From an uncultured Anaeromyxobacter sp. (GTDB lineage Bacteria > Myxococcota > Myxococcia > Myxococcales > Anaeromyxobacteraceae), in assembly GCA_903855945.1 (NCBI GenBank), contig CAIOAK010000139.1:1-64000 (forward strand): a stretch of DNA of 64,000 nucleotides. The letters run 5' to 3'. Below are positions 24,223 to 32,485 of this stretch, piece after piece. Under the pieces are notes generated by a model, which did not search any database, was not told the origin of the DNA, and saw nothing but the letters and a program-made list of their open reading frames with translations. Numbering within the stretch: position 1 is the first letter of the stretch; every line of letters starts with the position of its first letter. The position numbers and the translations under genes are program-made.

Positions 24223-27200
24223 GCCCGCTCGCGCTCCTCGCGACGCTCCTGCTCGGCGCGGCGCCGGTTCCCCCGGCCGGCTCTCCCGCCACGCCCCGAC
24301 CGGTGGTCACCGCCATCGAGCTCCGGCTTCCACCCGGCGAGGACGCGCAGGCGCTCCGCGCGAGGGTGGCGGTGAAGGTGGGCGAGCCCCTCTCCTCGGA
24401 CCTCACCGAGCGGACCGTGCGCTCGCTCTACCAGACCGGGCGCTTCGCCAACGTCGAGGTGGTCACCTTCCCCGACGGGGGGACCGCCACGGCGCCGCGG
24501 GTGCGCGTGGAGGTGCGCTGCGATCCCCGGAGGGTCGCGGTCTCGATGGCCCTGGACACCGGCGGCGCCTCGATTCCCATGGACCCCGATGCACTCCTCC
24601 GCTCCGCGTCCTTCACGAAGGGGGACGAGGTCTATCCCGGCCGTCTCCTCGCCGCCGCCGGCGCGATGCAGGCGATGCTCGCCGGTCACGGATACCGGCA
24701 GGCTCGCGTCACCCCGGTGGAGACCGGCGCGACCCAGGTCGCGGTCACCTTCCGGGTGGACCCGGGCGAGCCCACCCGGGTGGCCACGGTGGACCTGGGC
24801 CCGGATCCCGGGCTGGCCGTCGAGCGGATGCGCCCCACCGTCCGGACCGCGCCCGGCGACGTCCTCGACGAGGGGCAGCTCGATGCCGATCAGCGCGCGC
24901 TGCGGGCTGCGCTCCGGAAGGGGGGCTACTACCGCGCACGCGTCGGTGCGCCGGAGGTCTCCATCGACGGGCGGGAGGCGAGGGTGCGCTTCCCGGTCGA
25001 GGCGGGCCCCCACGTCACCTTCCGCTTCTCGGGCGACCTGCCCTTCAGCATCCGCGAGATGCGGGCGCGCCTCGGATACGAGGGGGACGTGCCGCTCGAC
25101 GCCACCACCGTGGAGGCGTCGGCGGAGAGGCTGCAGGCCTTCCTGGCGGCCTTCGGGTTCACCCAGGCGCGCGTCTGGACCGAGGAGGCGGGCGGCCAGG
25201 GGGAGGTGGTGGTCTGGTTTCACGTCGATACGGGTCGGGTCTTCTGGATGCGCGAGCTGCGCTTCTCCGGCGCGCGGGGTCACGACGAGGCCTGGCTTCG
25301 CAAGCGGCTGGAGGAGGGCTTCGCGCAGGTGCCCCTGCTCGATGCCGAGCAGTGGCGTGCCGACCTCGACTCGCTCGCCTTCCGTGCAGGGCTCTCCCCG
25401 CGCGATCCCATCCCGTACCTGAGCTCCGATCCGCAGCTCGTCTACAACGCCGAGGCCTGGCGATCCGGGACCCAGTACGTGGCCGACCAGTACCGGCAGG
25501 ACGGCTTCCTCGACGTCGCGGTCGACGTCCGCAAGGTGGCGCTCGACGCCGACACCGGGCAGGTGGACGTGGAGGTCGCGGTCCGGGAGGGGCCGAGGAC
25601 GCTCGTCTCCGGCGTGGAGATCGAGGGGACCGGACTCGCCCGGGAGGACCTGCTGCGCCTGACCCGGCTCGAGCCCGGGTCGCCGCTCTCCCTTCCTCGC
25701 GTGTCGGTCGCCCGGCAGGCCCTCCAGGACGCCTTCTTCCGGACCGGCCACGTCTACGCACGCGTCGAGGCCACCCCGGAGTTCAACGCCGGTCGGACCG
25801 GGGCCCTCGTCCGCTTCCGCATCGACGAGGGGCCGCAGGTGCGGGTGGCCGCGGTGGTCGTCGAGGGGAACAAGCGCACCCGGACCGCGCTCATCGAGAG
25901 GGTGGTGGGGATCAAGCCGGGCCAGGTCTTCGATCCCGGGGCCGCCGCCGCCGCACAGACCGACCTGCTCCGCCTGGGCGTCTTCCGGGCCGCCAACGTG
26001 CACCTGGCCGACGCAGACGTTCCGCAGGACACCAAGACCGTGGTGGTCCAGGTGGAGGAGCGCCCCTGGCAGTCCATCGTGGGGAGCGCAGGCATCTCGC
26101 TCGCCGAGGGTCCGCGCGCGGGCGTGGAGTACAGCCTTCCGAACCTGTTCGGGGACGCCATCGAGTTCAGCACGCGGGTCAAGGCCAACTACCCGCTCGC
26201 CATCTTCCGTCCCGACCTGATCGTCATCCCCGCCAGCGAGCGGCTGGAGTGGCTGGCCGAGCTCGGCCTCCGGCAGCCGCGCGCGTTCGACATGCGGGAG
26301 GTGTCGCTGCGCGCGGACCTGGTGGGGCAGCACAAGATCCAGGCCGCCTACCAGCTCCTGCGGGGCGCCCTCATCGGTGGCGTGGACCTGATCCGGCTCG
26401 GCCGGTTCTCGGCCTCGCTCACCGGGCAGTTCGAGGTGGATGACGTCTCCTCCCGCACCACCTACCCGATCATCTACGCCACGAACCCCCAGGAGGCGCG
26501 CCAGGTCTTCCCCGTGGGTCTCACCTGGCTCTACTCGATCCAGCCGCGCGTCTCCCTGGACCTACGGGACAACACGGCGCGCCCGACCCAGGGGATCTAC
26601 GCGGAGGTCCTGGCCGACTTCTCCCACTCGGTCGGGGACGCCACGACCGTCTTCCGCAGCGACACCCACGTCAACCTGATCAAGCTGCAGGGCACGCTCT
26701 CCGGGTACATCCCGCTGTGGGACCTGGTGCTCGCGCTCTCCGCGCAGGCCGGGCAGATCTTCCCGCTCGACAACAAGTCGGTCACCATCGCCCCCAAGCG
26801 GTTCTACCTGGGCGGCGGCACCTCGATGCGCGGCTACGGCGAGAACGAGATGATCCCCCAGGATCAGCGGGACATCGTGGCCCTGCAGACGGAGAGCTGC
26901 GCCAGCGTGCTCTCGGGGCTGGGCTGCTCGCCGCAACTCCAGAAGCTCGTCTCCCAGGGGATCATGCTCCCCAGCCAGGGCGCACAGGTCTCCATCCTCT
27001 TCCGCGCGGAGCTGCGGGTGCCGATCTCCCGGGCCATGGAGGTGGGTCTCTTCGCCGACGTGGGAAACCTCTGGTACGACCCCACGCTCGTGAACCTGGG
27101 GCTGCTCCGGACCAACCTGGGGTTCGGGCTCCGCATCATCACGCCGGTGGGGCCGGCCGCCTTCGACGTCGGGTTCAACCTGAACCCCGACTACCGCATC

Positions 27201-27245
27201 AACGAGCCGATCTTCGCGCCCCACTTCTCGGTGGGATTCTTCTAG
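24219..27245 (+). CDS. Omp85/BamA-superfamily outer-membrane protein paired with TamB
   Basis: 1008 aa. A signal peptide (about 1-21) is followed by about 600 residues with roughly six POTRA-like repeats; the last ones (VSGVEIEGTGLAREDLLRL and VAAVVVEGNKRTRTALIERV) are clearest. The C-terminal 16-strand barrel domain starts near 650 and carries the loop-6 motif MRGYGENE and a terminal Phe. TamA usually has three POTRAs and BamA five, so this is long for either. The TTG start overlaps the tamB stop and has GGGAG 7 bases upstream. Coupling to tamB suggests a TamA-like role, but a BamA role cannot be excluded since no other Omp85 gene is in the window. Confidence 0.88.
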   Translation: MSPLALLATLLLGAAPVPPAGSPATPRPVVTAIELRLPPGEDAQALRARVAVKVGEPLSSDLTERTVRSLYQTGRFANVEVVTFPDGGTATAPRVRVEVRCDPRRVAVSMALDTGGASIPMDPDALLRSASFTKGDEVYPGRLLAAAGAMQAMLAGHGYRQARVTPVETGATQVAVTFRVDPGEPTRVATVDLGPDPGLAVERMRPTVRTAPGDVLDEGQLDADQRALRAALRKGGYYRARVGAPEVSIDGREARVRFPVEAGPHVTFRFSGDLPFSIREMRARLGYEGDVPLDATTVEASAERLQAFLAAFGFTQARVWTEEAGGQGEVVVWFHVDTGRVFWMRELRFSGARGHDEAWLRKRLEEGFAQVPLLDAEQWRADLDSLAFRAGLSPRDPIPYLSSDPQLVYNAEAWRSGTQYVADQYRQDGFLDVAVDVRKVALDADTGQVDVEVAVREGPRTLVSGVEIEGTGLAREDLLRLTRLEPGSPLSLPRVSVARQALQDAFFRTGHVYARVEATPEFNAGRTGALVRFRIDEGPQVRVAAVVVEGNKRTRTALIERVVGIKPGQVFDPGAAAAAQTDLLRLGVFRAANVHLADADVPQDTKTVVVQVEERPWQSIVGSAGISLAEGPRAGVEYSLPNLFGDAIEFSTRVKANYPLAIFRPDLIVIPASERLEWLAELGLRQPRAFDMREVSLRADLVGQHKIQAAYQLLRGALIGGVDLIRLGRFSASLTGQFEVDDVSSRTTYPIIYATNPQEARQVFPVGLTWLYSIQPRVSLDLRDNTARPTQGIYAEVLADFSHSVGDATTVFRSDTHVNLIKLQGTLSGYIPLWDLVLALSAQAGQIFPLDNKSVTIAPKRFYLGGGTSMRGYGENEMIPQDQRDIVALQTESCASVLSGLGCSPQLQKLVSQGIMLPSQGAQVSILFRAELRVPISRAMEVGLFADVGNLWYDPTLVNLGLLRTNLGFGLRIITPVGPAAFDVGFNLNPDYRINEPIFAPHFSVGFF

Positions 27246-27246
27246 C

Positions 27247-27411
27247 TCACCGCGGGAAGGCGGCCATCACCTCGTGGAAGTCCCGGAAGGTGCGGTGCGG
27301 GAGCCCGCGCGCGACGCAGTGCCCGGCGAAGTGCTGCGAGACCGCGTCCCCCAGGTCCTCGGTCAGCGCGGTCCCGTCGAAGTCGCAGACCACCGCCCAG
27401 CCGTCACGCAC
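27247..27411 (-). pseudogene. Remnant of a HAD-superfamily phosphatase (54 codons)
   Basis: A short frame begins with GTG 5 bases after AGGAGG and overlaps the ppx stop. The product starts VRDGWAVVCDFDGTALTEDL, an intact HAD motif I (DFDGT) as in MtnX/phosphoserine-phosphatase-like enzymes. It then runs straight into RGLPHRTFRDFHEV, which looks like the C-terminal tail of the same family, and stops. Motifs II to IV, about 150 residues, are missing. The simplest reading is an in-frame internal deletion that left ends, start and ribosome site intact. It could instead be a genuinely small protein. It ends 1 base from the convergent Omp85 gene. Confidence 0.55.
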
Positions 27412-28360
27412 CCGCGCCTCCTGCGCCGAAGCGGTCGTGCAGGAGCCCCCAGCGAACGCCGCGGTCGGAGACGGTGAGCTCGTCGAAGCCGCCCAGATCC
27501 ATGGCCGCCAGGACCACGAGGGCGCCGGCCACGATCACGTCGGCCCGCTTCGGCTCCATGCCGGGCAGCCGGGCCCGGGCGGCCGCGGGCATCGAGGCCA
27601 GCCGGGCGGAGAGCTCGCCCAGCTCCCGGCGGTGGAGGGCGGACCCGTGCACCCGGAGCGCATCGTAGGACGGGAGGGCCTGCGCCACCGCAGCGAGGGT
27701 CGTGACCGTGCCCGCCACCGCCACGAGCCGGGCACCGGCGAGCGCGCCGGAGCCCCGGATCGACACGAGCTCGGCGAGCGCGCTGCGGGCCGCCTCCTCC
27801 ATGCGCTGCAGCTCGGTCGGGGAGGGTGGGTCGGCCGGGGAGATGCGCTCCGTGAGCCGGACCGCGCCCATCTGGAAGCTGCGGCGCCCCTCCGGGACCG
27901 GCCCGGAGCCCCAGGTCACCTCGGACGAGCCGCCCCCCACGTCGAGGACGGCGAGCCTCCGACCCGCGCCGCCGAAGTCTCCCCAGGCGGAGAGGTGGAC
28001 GAGCCGCGCCTCCTCACCGCCGGCGATGATCTCCGGCGCCACGCCGGCCGCCGCCCGGCAGGCCTCGAAGAAGGCCGCCCCGTTGCTCGCGTCGCGCGCC
28101 GCGCTCGTGGCCACGGCGGCGATCCGTTCCGCCCCGAGCGCACGGGCCTCGGAGGCGTATCGCGCGATGGCGGCGACGGTCTCCTCGATGGCCTCCGGGG
28201 CGAGCCGGCCGGTCCGATCGACGCCGCGGCCGAGCCTCGTGATCTCCGCCCGCTCCACCACCGGCGCGAAGGTCGCGCCGCGCCGCTCCGCCACGGTGAG
28301 GAGCACCGTGTTCGATCCCACGTCGATGACCGCCACGCGGGGCGCGCCGGGGGAGGTCAC
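27404..28360 (-). CDS. ppx: Ppx/GppA-family exopolyphosphatase
   Basis: 318 aa, a single sugar-kinase/actin-fold Ppx/GppA module without the C-terminal HD domain of the long form. Motifs are VAVIDVGSNTVLLTV (phosphate-1), ATSAARDASNG, LDVGGGSSEV (phosphate-2) and VAGTVTTLAA. It would hydrolyse polyphosphate or pppGpp; the sequence does not decide which. The GTG start overlaps the tolB stop as GTGA, so it is co-translated with the Tol operon. It overlaps a HAD remnant at its 3' end. Confidence 0.9.
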   Translation of the reverse strand: MTSPGAPRVAVIDVGSNTVLLTVAERRGATFAPVVERAEITRLGRGVDRTGRLAPEAIEETVAAIARYASEARALGAERIAAVATSAARDASNGAAFFEACRAAAGVAPEIIAGGEEARLVHLSAWGDFGGAGRRLAVLDVGGGSSEVTWGSGPVPEGRRSFQMGAVRLTERISPADPPSPTELQRMEEAARSALAELVSIRGSGALAGARLVAVAGTVTTLAAVAQALPSYDALRVHGSALHRRELGELSARLASMPAAARARLPGMEPKRADVIVAGALVVLAAMDLGGFDELTVSDRGVRWGLLHDRFGAGGAGA

Positions 28361-29643
28361 GGTCGGTAGGGCCCCCAGGCCGCCGCCGCCGGGCTCGCCC
28401 CGTCCGAGGGGAGCGCGCGCTGCCGGTCGCCCGCCGGGTTCGCCACCACGAGCTGCCGCTTCCCGCCCCGGTCGGAGGAGAGGACGAGGAGCCGGCCGTT
28501 GGGCGCCCAGGACGGTTCCTCGTTGGTCCGCCCCTGGTCCTGCGTGACCCGGGTGACCCGGCCGCCGTCGGGGGAGACCAGGAACACGTCGAAGGCCTTG
28601 CGCTCGTCACGCGCAGTGAATGCGATCTGGTCGCCGCGCGGGCTCCAGCGCGGGGTCTGGTTGTAGCTCCCCTTGAAGGTGAGCCGCTTCTGGTTCGAGC
28701 CGTCCGCGTCCATCACGTAGATGTTCGGGTTGCCCGACCGGTTGGAGACGAAGGCGATGCGCTTGCCGTCGGGCGACCAGGTGGGGGAGGTGTCGACGCC
28801 CGGATCGGAGGTGAGCCGCCGGATGCCGGACCCGTCGGCGCTGGCCACGTAGACGTCGGAGTTGCCGTCCACCGAGGCGGTGAAGGCGATGCGCTTGCCG
28901 TCGGGCGAGTAGACCGCGCCGCTCGCGAGGTCCCCGAGGGAGATGACGAGCCGGGGCGTGCCATCCGGGACCCGGATCCCCCAGATCTCCGGCCTCCCGG
29001 AGCGGTAGCTCGTGATCAGGATCTCGCCGCCGTCCGGTCGCCAGGAGGGCAGCATGGCGATGCTGTTCTCCCGGCGGAGCACCTCCGCGCTGCGGCCGTC
29101 CACGTCGCTGAGGACGATCTCCCAGCCCCCCTTCCCCTTGCGGATGGAGGCGATGCGGGTGCGGAAGATGCCCGGCTCCCGCGTGTAGTACTTCACGATC
29201 TCGTCGGCCATCCGGTGGGCGAGGCCACGCGCCGTGGTGTCCCGGAGGACCTGGTTCAGGACCTCTCGCCCGCCGCGGACGTCGTAGACGTGGAGCTCGC
29301 CGGCCACGGCCGTCCCCTCCCGCTTCACCACCGCCTTCACGAGCCCCTCGGCGCCCACGTCGGCCCACCGCGGGAAGCGGATGGCGGTGGCGGCCAGCCC
29401 CTCCGAGGCATCGGCCAGGAAGGAGCGCGGGTCGAGCAGGTCGAAGGTCCCGGTGAGGGAGAGGTCGTCCCGCAGCGTCTGCAGCGTCTCGCCGGCGTCC
29501 CCCTGCGCGGCGGGTCCGGCCGAGAAGGGCGTCACCGCGATCGCCAGGGGTCGGAAGTCCGGGGAGCCCACGTCGATGTACTGGCGCTGGGCCAGCGCGA
29601 GGCTCGGGACGAGGAGGGCGAGTGCGACGAGGGTCTTCTTCAT
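28357..29643 (-). CDS. tolB: Tol-Pal system beta-propeller protein TolB
   Basis: 428 aa periplasmic protein linking TolA to Pal and the outer membrane. The signal peptide ends LALAQRQ (about residue 19). An N-terminal alpha/beta domain (about 25-165) precedes a six-bladed propeller made of WD40-like PD40 repeats, each with SPDGKRIAF-type motifs (for example AVYSPDGKRIAFTAS and PTWSPDGKRIAFVSN). It follows tolA after 15 bases, and ppx is coupled behind it. pal is not in the window. Confidence 0.95.
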   Translation of the reverse strand: MKKTLVALALLVPSLALAQRQYIDVGSPDFRPLAIAVTPFSAGPAAQGDAGETLQTLRDDLSLTGTFDLLDPRSFLADASEGLAATAIRFPRWADVGAEGLVKAVVKREGTAVAGELHVYDVRGGREVLNQVLRDTTARGLAHRMADEIVKYYTREPGIFRTRIASIRKGKGGWEIVLSDVDGRSAEVLRRENSIAMLPSWRPDGGEILITSYRSGRPEIWGIRVPDGTPRLVISLGDLASGAVYSPDGKRIAFTASVDGNSDVYVASADGSGIRRLTSDPGVDTSPTWSPDGKRIAFVSNRSGNPNIYVMDADGSNQKRLTFKGSYNQTPRWSPRGDQIAFTARDERKAFDVFLVSPDGGRVTRVTQDQGRTNEEPSWAPNGRLLVLSSDRGGKRQLVVANPAGDRQRALPSDGASPAAAAWGPYRP

Positions 29644-29658
29644 GGATGGACGGCCTTC

Positions 29659-30414
29659 CTAGACCTTGAAGTTCACGCCGAGTCCGACCGTGCGGTACCG
29701 CTGCCGGAGCTCGGGTGGAGGTGGGGGGAGGCGGGCGTCCCGCACGGCCCGCTCCAGCGCCTGGTCGAAGGCGGCGTTCCCGCTGCGCCGCTCGAAACGG
29801 AACGTGGCCACCCGGCCGTCGGGCTCGATGGTGAGCACGACCGTGGCGGCGAGGGCGCGCCGCTCCTGCTCCGAGAGTGTGACCGGGAGCCGGTAGGACG
29901 ACTGGAGGACCTGGGTGACGAGCCCCAGGTAGCGGTCCCCCTCCGAGCCATCCATGGCGCCGGCGCCGGGCACGCCGGCCGGGTCGCCCCAGCGCTCCCG
30001 CGAGGCGAGCTTGTCGTCCTTCCGCACCTTGTCGAGCGCGCGGGAGAGGGCGTCGGTGCCCTTCCCCCCGGTGGTCGAGGCGGGGCGGGGCGTCGCCGGC
30101 CTGGGAGGGGCCTTCGGCGACGGAACGGCCACGGTCTTCTGCGCGGGGGCCGGCGGGCCGGGGATGGGGATGGCCTGAGGCGCCTTGGGCGCGGCCTCCG
30201 GCGGGGGGGTCTCCTGCCGGGGGAGCCACTGCTCGGGCCGCTTCTCGCCGAGCCGGACGAGACGGGCCACGATGGGCTTCTGGTCCAGGTTGACGATGGC
30301 CGGCGGGCGCACGAGGAAGGCCGTGCCGATGAAGAGTGCGTGAAGTACGACCGAGGCGAGGAGCAGCGGCCAGAGCCGGTCGGGGCTGCGCAGGAGCGCG
30401 CTCTCTCCCGTCAC
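29659..30414 (-). CDS. tolA: TolA/TonB-family energy-transducing protein
   Basis: 251 aa. A short cytoplasmic tail and one membrane helix (about residues 15-35, LWPLLLASVVLHALFIGTAFLV) are followed by a Pro/Lys-rich periplasmic linker (about 55-125) and a C-terminal TonB-like domain (about 160-250; YLGLVTQVLQSSYRLP and ATVVLTIEPDGRVATFRFERRSG is split across it). It couples TolQR proton-motive force to TolB/Pal. The linker is much shorter than in enteric TolA. The GTG start overlaps the tolR stop (GTGA). The name is from operon position. Confidence 0.88.
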   Translation of the reverse strand: MTGESALLRSPDRLWPLLLASVVLHALFIGTAFLVRPPAIVNLDQKPIVARLVRLGEKRPEQWLPRQETPPPEAAPKAPQAIPIPGPPAPAQKTVAVPSPKAPPRPATPRPASTTGGKGTDALSRALDKVRKDDKLASRERWGDPAGVPGAGAMDGSEGDRYLGLVTQVLQSSYRLPVTLSEQERRALAATVVLTIEPDGRVATFRFERRSGNAAFDQALERAVRDARLPPPPPELRQRYRTVGLGVNFKV

Positions 30415-30857
30415 TGCCCGCGCCCCTCCGGACGATCCGAGATCGGGTCGGTGATCATGCCCATGTTCGTGACCCCGGCCCGCTGCACGGCCGCCATCAC
30501 CTCGACCACGTAGCCGTAGGGCAGCGACCGGTCGGCCATGAGGAAGAGCTCGCGGTCCTTCGCCACCCGGGCGCTCGTCTTCAGCTTCTCCTCCAGCTCG
30601 GCGAGGGTGAGGCGCGCCGGCTTCTCGCCGGAGCCGAGCCACAGGGACCGGTCCGACTTGATGGAGAGGACCAGCTTCTGCTCGTCCGCCTTCACCGGCT
30701 GGGCCTTCACCTGGGGCAGCGCCACCTCGACCCCCTGCTGGATGAGGGGGGCCGTGACCATGAAGATGATGAGCAGGACGAGCATCACGTCGACGAGCGG
30801 CGTGACGTTGATCTCCGTGAGCGTCTGGCGGCCCGAGCCGCTCGTCCCGATGGACAC
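30411..30857 (-). CDS. tolR: Biopolymer transport protein TolR (ExbD family)
   Basis: 148 aa. A short N-terminus and one membrane helix carry the proton-pathway aspartate in TPLVDVMLVLLIIFMV (Asp23). The periplasmic ExbD domain follows, with KDRELFLMADRSLPYGYVVEVMAAVQRAGV. With TolQ it forms the stator-like motor. It starts 9 bases after tolQ and overlaps tolA. Confidence 0.95.
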   Translation of the reverse strand: MSIGTSGSGRQTLTEINVTPLVDVMLVLLIIFMVTAPLIQQGVEVALPQVKAQPVKADEQKLVLSIKSDRSLWLGSGEKPARLTLAELEEKLKTSARVAKDRELFLMADRSLPYGYVVEVMAAVQRAGVTNMGMITDPISDRPEGRGQ

Positions 30858-30866
30858 GCGGCGTCC

Positions 30867-31646
30867 CTAGCTGAAGAAGTGGCGCTTCACGATGTTCAGG
30901 AAGTCGTTGGAGAAGTTGGTCATCTCGCTGTCCAGGACGCGGATGCGGGAGACGAAGAGGTTGTAGAAGACCACCGCCGGGATGGCCGCGAAGAGGCCGA
31001 ACGCCGTGGCGATGAGGGCCTCGGAGATGGGCTTCGCGACCGTGGCCAGGTTGGCGTTGCCGGCCTGGTAGATGTCGTGGAAGGCCCGCATGATCCCCCA
31101 GACCGTCCCGAAGAGGCCGACGAACGGGGCGGCGCTGGCGGTGGTCCCGAGGAACGGGACCAGCGACTCGAGCGCGGTGACCTCGGCCACGGCGGCCCGC
31201 TTGAGCGCCCGCTCCACGTTCTCGATGCCTCCCAGCTGCTCGGCCATGGCCCCCTCGGGCCCCTTCTGCTTCGCGGTGACCTTGGAGAGCTCGACGTACC
31301 CGGCGCGGAACACGGCGGCGATGGGGCTGGCCGGCAACCCCTCGGCCGCCTCGTAGATGGCGTCGAGCCGCTTCGACTGCCAGAAGACCTCCAGGAAGCG
31401 GGCCGACTGGGCGTGCGCCTTCCGGAGCGCCAGCCACTTCTTGAGGATGATGGCCCAGGAGACCACCGAGGCCGCGAGCAGCAGGGCCAGCACGCCGCCC
31501 ACCACCAGCCCCGAGTTCATGACGATCTCGAGGTAGTCGATCTCGCCGCCCCGGCCGGCGGCCAGGAGGAGATCGAGCAGCGGGGCGTTCAGGGAGGAGA
31601 GCAGGGCAGGCTCCGGGGAGGGGGGAATTGGAGAGGTACGTAGCAC
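30867..31646 (-). CDS. tolQ: Tol-Pal motor protein TolQ (MotA/TolQ/ExbB family)
   Basis: 259 aa with three membrane helices: SGLVVGGVLALLLAASVVSWAII, ASAAPFVGLFGTVWGIMRAF and ATAFGLFAAIPAVVFYN. The last two are the conserved proton-channel helices. The GTG at 31646 is the only in-frame start before an ATG deep in the first helix region, and it has a G-rich stretch just upstream. This start gives about 40 residues ahead of helix 1, including a Pro-rich patch. It is the first gene of tolQ-R-A-B-ppx and is divergent from a lipoprotein gene. Confidence 0.92.
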   Translation of the reverse strand: MLRTSPIPPSPEPALLSSLNAPLLDLLLAAGRGGEIDYLEIVMNSGLVVGGVLALLLAASVVSWAIILKKWLALRKAHAQSARFLEVFWQSKRLDAIYEAAEGLPASPIAAVFRAGYVELSKVTAKQKGPEGAMAEQLGGIENVERALKRAAVAEVTALESLVPFLGTTASAAPFVGLFGTVWGIMRAFHDIYQAGNANLATVAKPISEALIATAFGLFAAIPAVVFYNLFVSRIRVLDSEMTNFSNDFLNIVKRHFFS

Positions 31647-31684
31647 GACTCCCCCGGGGGGCGCCACGCCGGGGGAACCACGAC

Positions 31685-31690
31685 TAGAAT
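31685..31690 (+). promoter_or_regulatory. -10 element (TAGAAT) of the divergent lipoprotein gene
   Basis: TAGAAT lies 19 bases before the ATG at 31710, with GGAGGA between them (31699-31704). No clear -35 is seen. The 63-base gap between tolQ and this gene must also hold the tolQ promoter, which I could not identify. Confidence 0.35.
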
Positions 31691-31709
31691 GGTGCCCCGG
31701 AGGATATCC

Positions 31710-32444
31710 ATGCATCGAACCGCCGCCGTCCTCGCCGCATTCCTCGCCGTCGCCGTCGCAGCCTGCGGGCTCGCTCCGGATGCCCCCTACACCGACGTCA
31801 CGTTTTACTGGCAGTTCCAGGACAGGGCGGGGAACCGCTTCGGGGACTTCACCGCCGTCAACCCGGGTTGCGGCATCTCCGGCGCGGGCGGCATCGCCAA
31901 CGTGGACCACGTGCGGGTCACCATGAACGGGCCGGCGGGCCCCATCCTCCTGACCGTGCCCTGCGTGGCGGTGAACGGGATGCCCGGCGCCACCTTCACG
32001 GCGGTCCCCACCGGCCCCTACACCTGGACGCTCGAGGGGATGCGCGTCGGGCTCCCGGTCTTCATCGCCGAGGGAACGGGGACGCTCACGAACTTCCCGG
32101 CCATCGACGTGACGATGCTGGCGGTCTACCCCAACCTGGACCTTCACTACGACTGGCCGCTCGGAGGGAGCTGTGCGGGCGTGGCCGAGATCACCTTCGA
32201 ACTCGACAACCTCGATGCCCAGATCGTCGAGTACAGCAGCAGGAACGCCTTCGTGGCCTGCGGTGCACCCTACGGCTTCACGATGCCCTCCATCCCGGTG
32301 GGGAACCGGTACCGCTTCCCGTTCGTCCGGGCGGTGGACCGCGCCGGCTTCGTCCTCTCCCAGGCCTGCGGGGGCGTCGGGCCCCTCGTCCAGCCGTCAT
32401 CCGGGACCTCCGCCACCGCCCACCTGATGCAACTCTGTCCCTGA
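31710..32444 (+). CDS. Predicted lipoprotein of unknown function
   Basis: 244 aa. The signal peptide ends in the lipobox VAVAACGL (Cys19). The rest is beta-rich, with a first domain (about 28-135) and a second (about 145-240), Gly/Pro/Thr-rich, containing about six cysteines. The pattern resembles small immunoglobulin-like lipoproteins common in myxobacteria, but I do not recognise a family. The ATG at 31710 is chosen over 31689 because GGAGGA lies 5-6 bases upstream and the signal peptide then has normal length. It is divergent from tolQ; murI follows after 41 bases. Confidence 0.75.
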   Translation: MHRTAAVLAAFLAVAVAACGLAPDAPYTDVTFYWQFQDRAGNRFGDFTAVNPGCGISGAGGIANVDHVRVTMNGPAGPILLTVPCVAVNGMPGATFTAVPTGPYTWTLEGMRVGLPVFIAEGTGTLTNFPAIDVTMLAVYPNLDLHYDWPLGGSCAGVAEITFELDNLDAQIVEYSSRNAFVACGAPYGFTMPSIPVGNRYRFPFVRAVDRAGFVLSQACGGVGPLVQPSSGTSATAHLMQLCP

Positions 32445-32473
32445 GCGACGCCGCGCCGACGCCGCTCCTTTGG

Positions 32474-32479
32474 TAGACT
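32474..32479 (+). promoter_or_regulatory. -10-like TAGACT exactly 6 bases before murI
   Basis: TAGACT followed by CGCCCC and then the GTG. No Shine-Dalgarno is present. The same arrangement precedes pilR (TAGGCT, 7322-7327) and two neighbouring genes. It predicts transcription starting at or beside the start codon. Confidence 0.45.
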
Positions 32480-32485
32480 CGCCCC

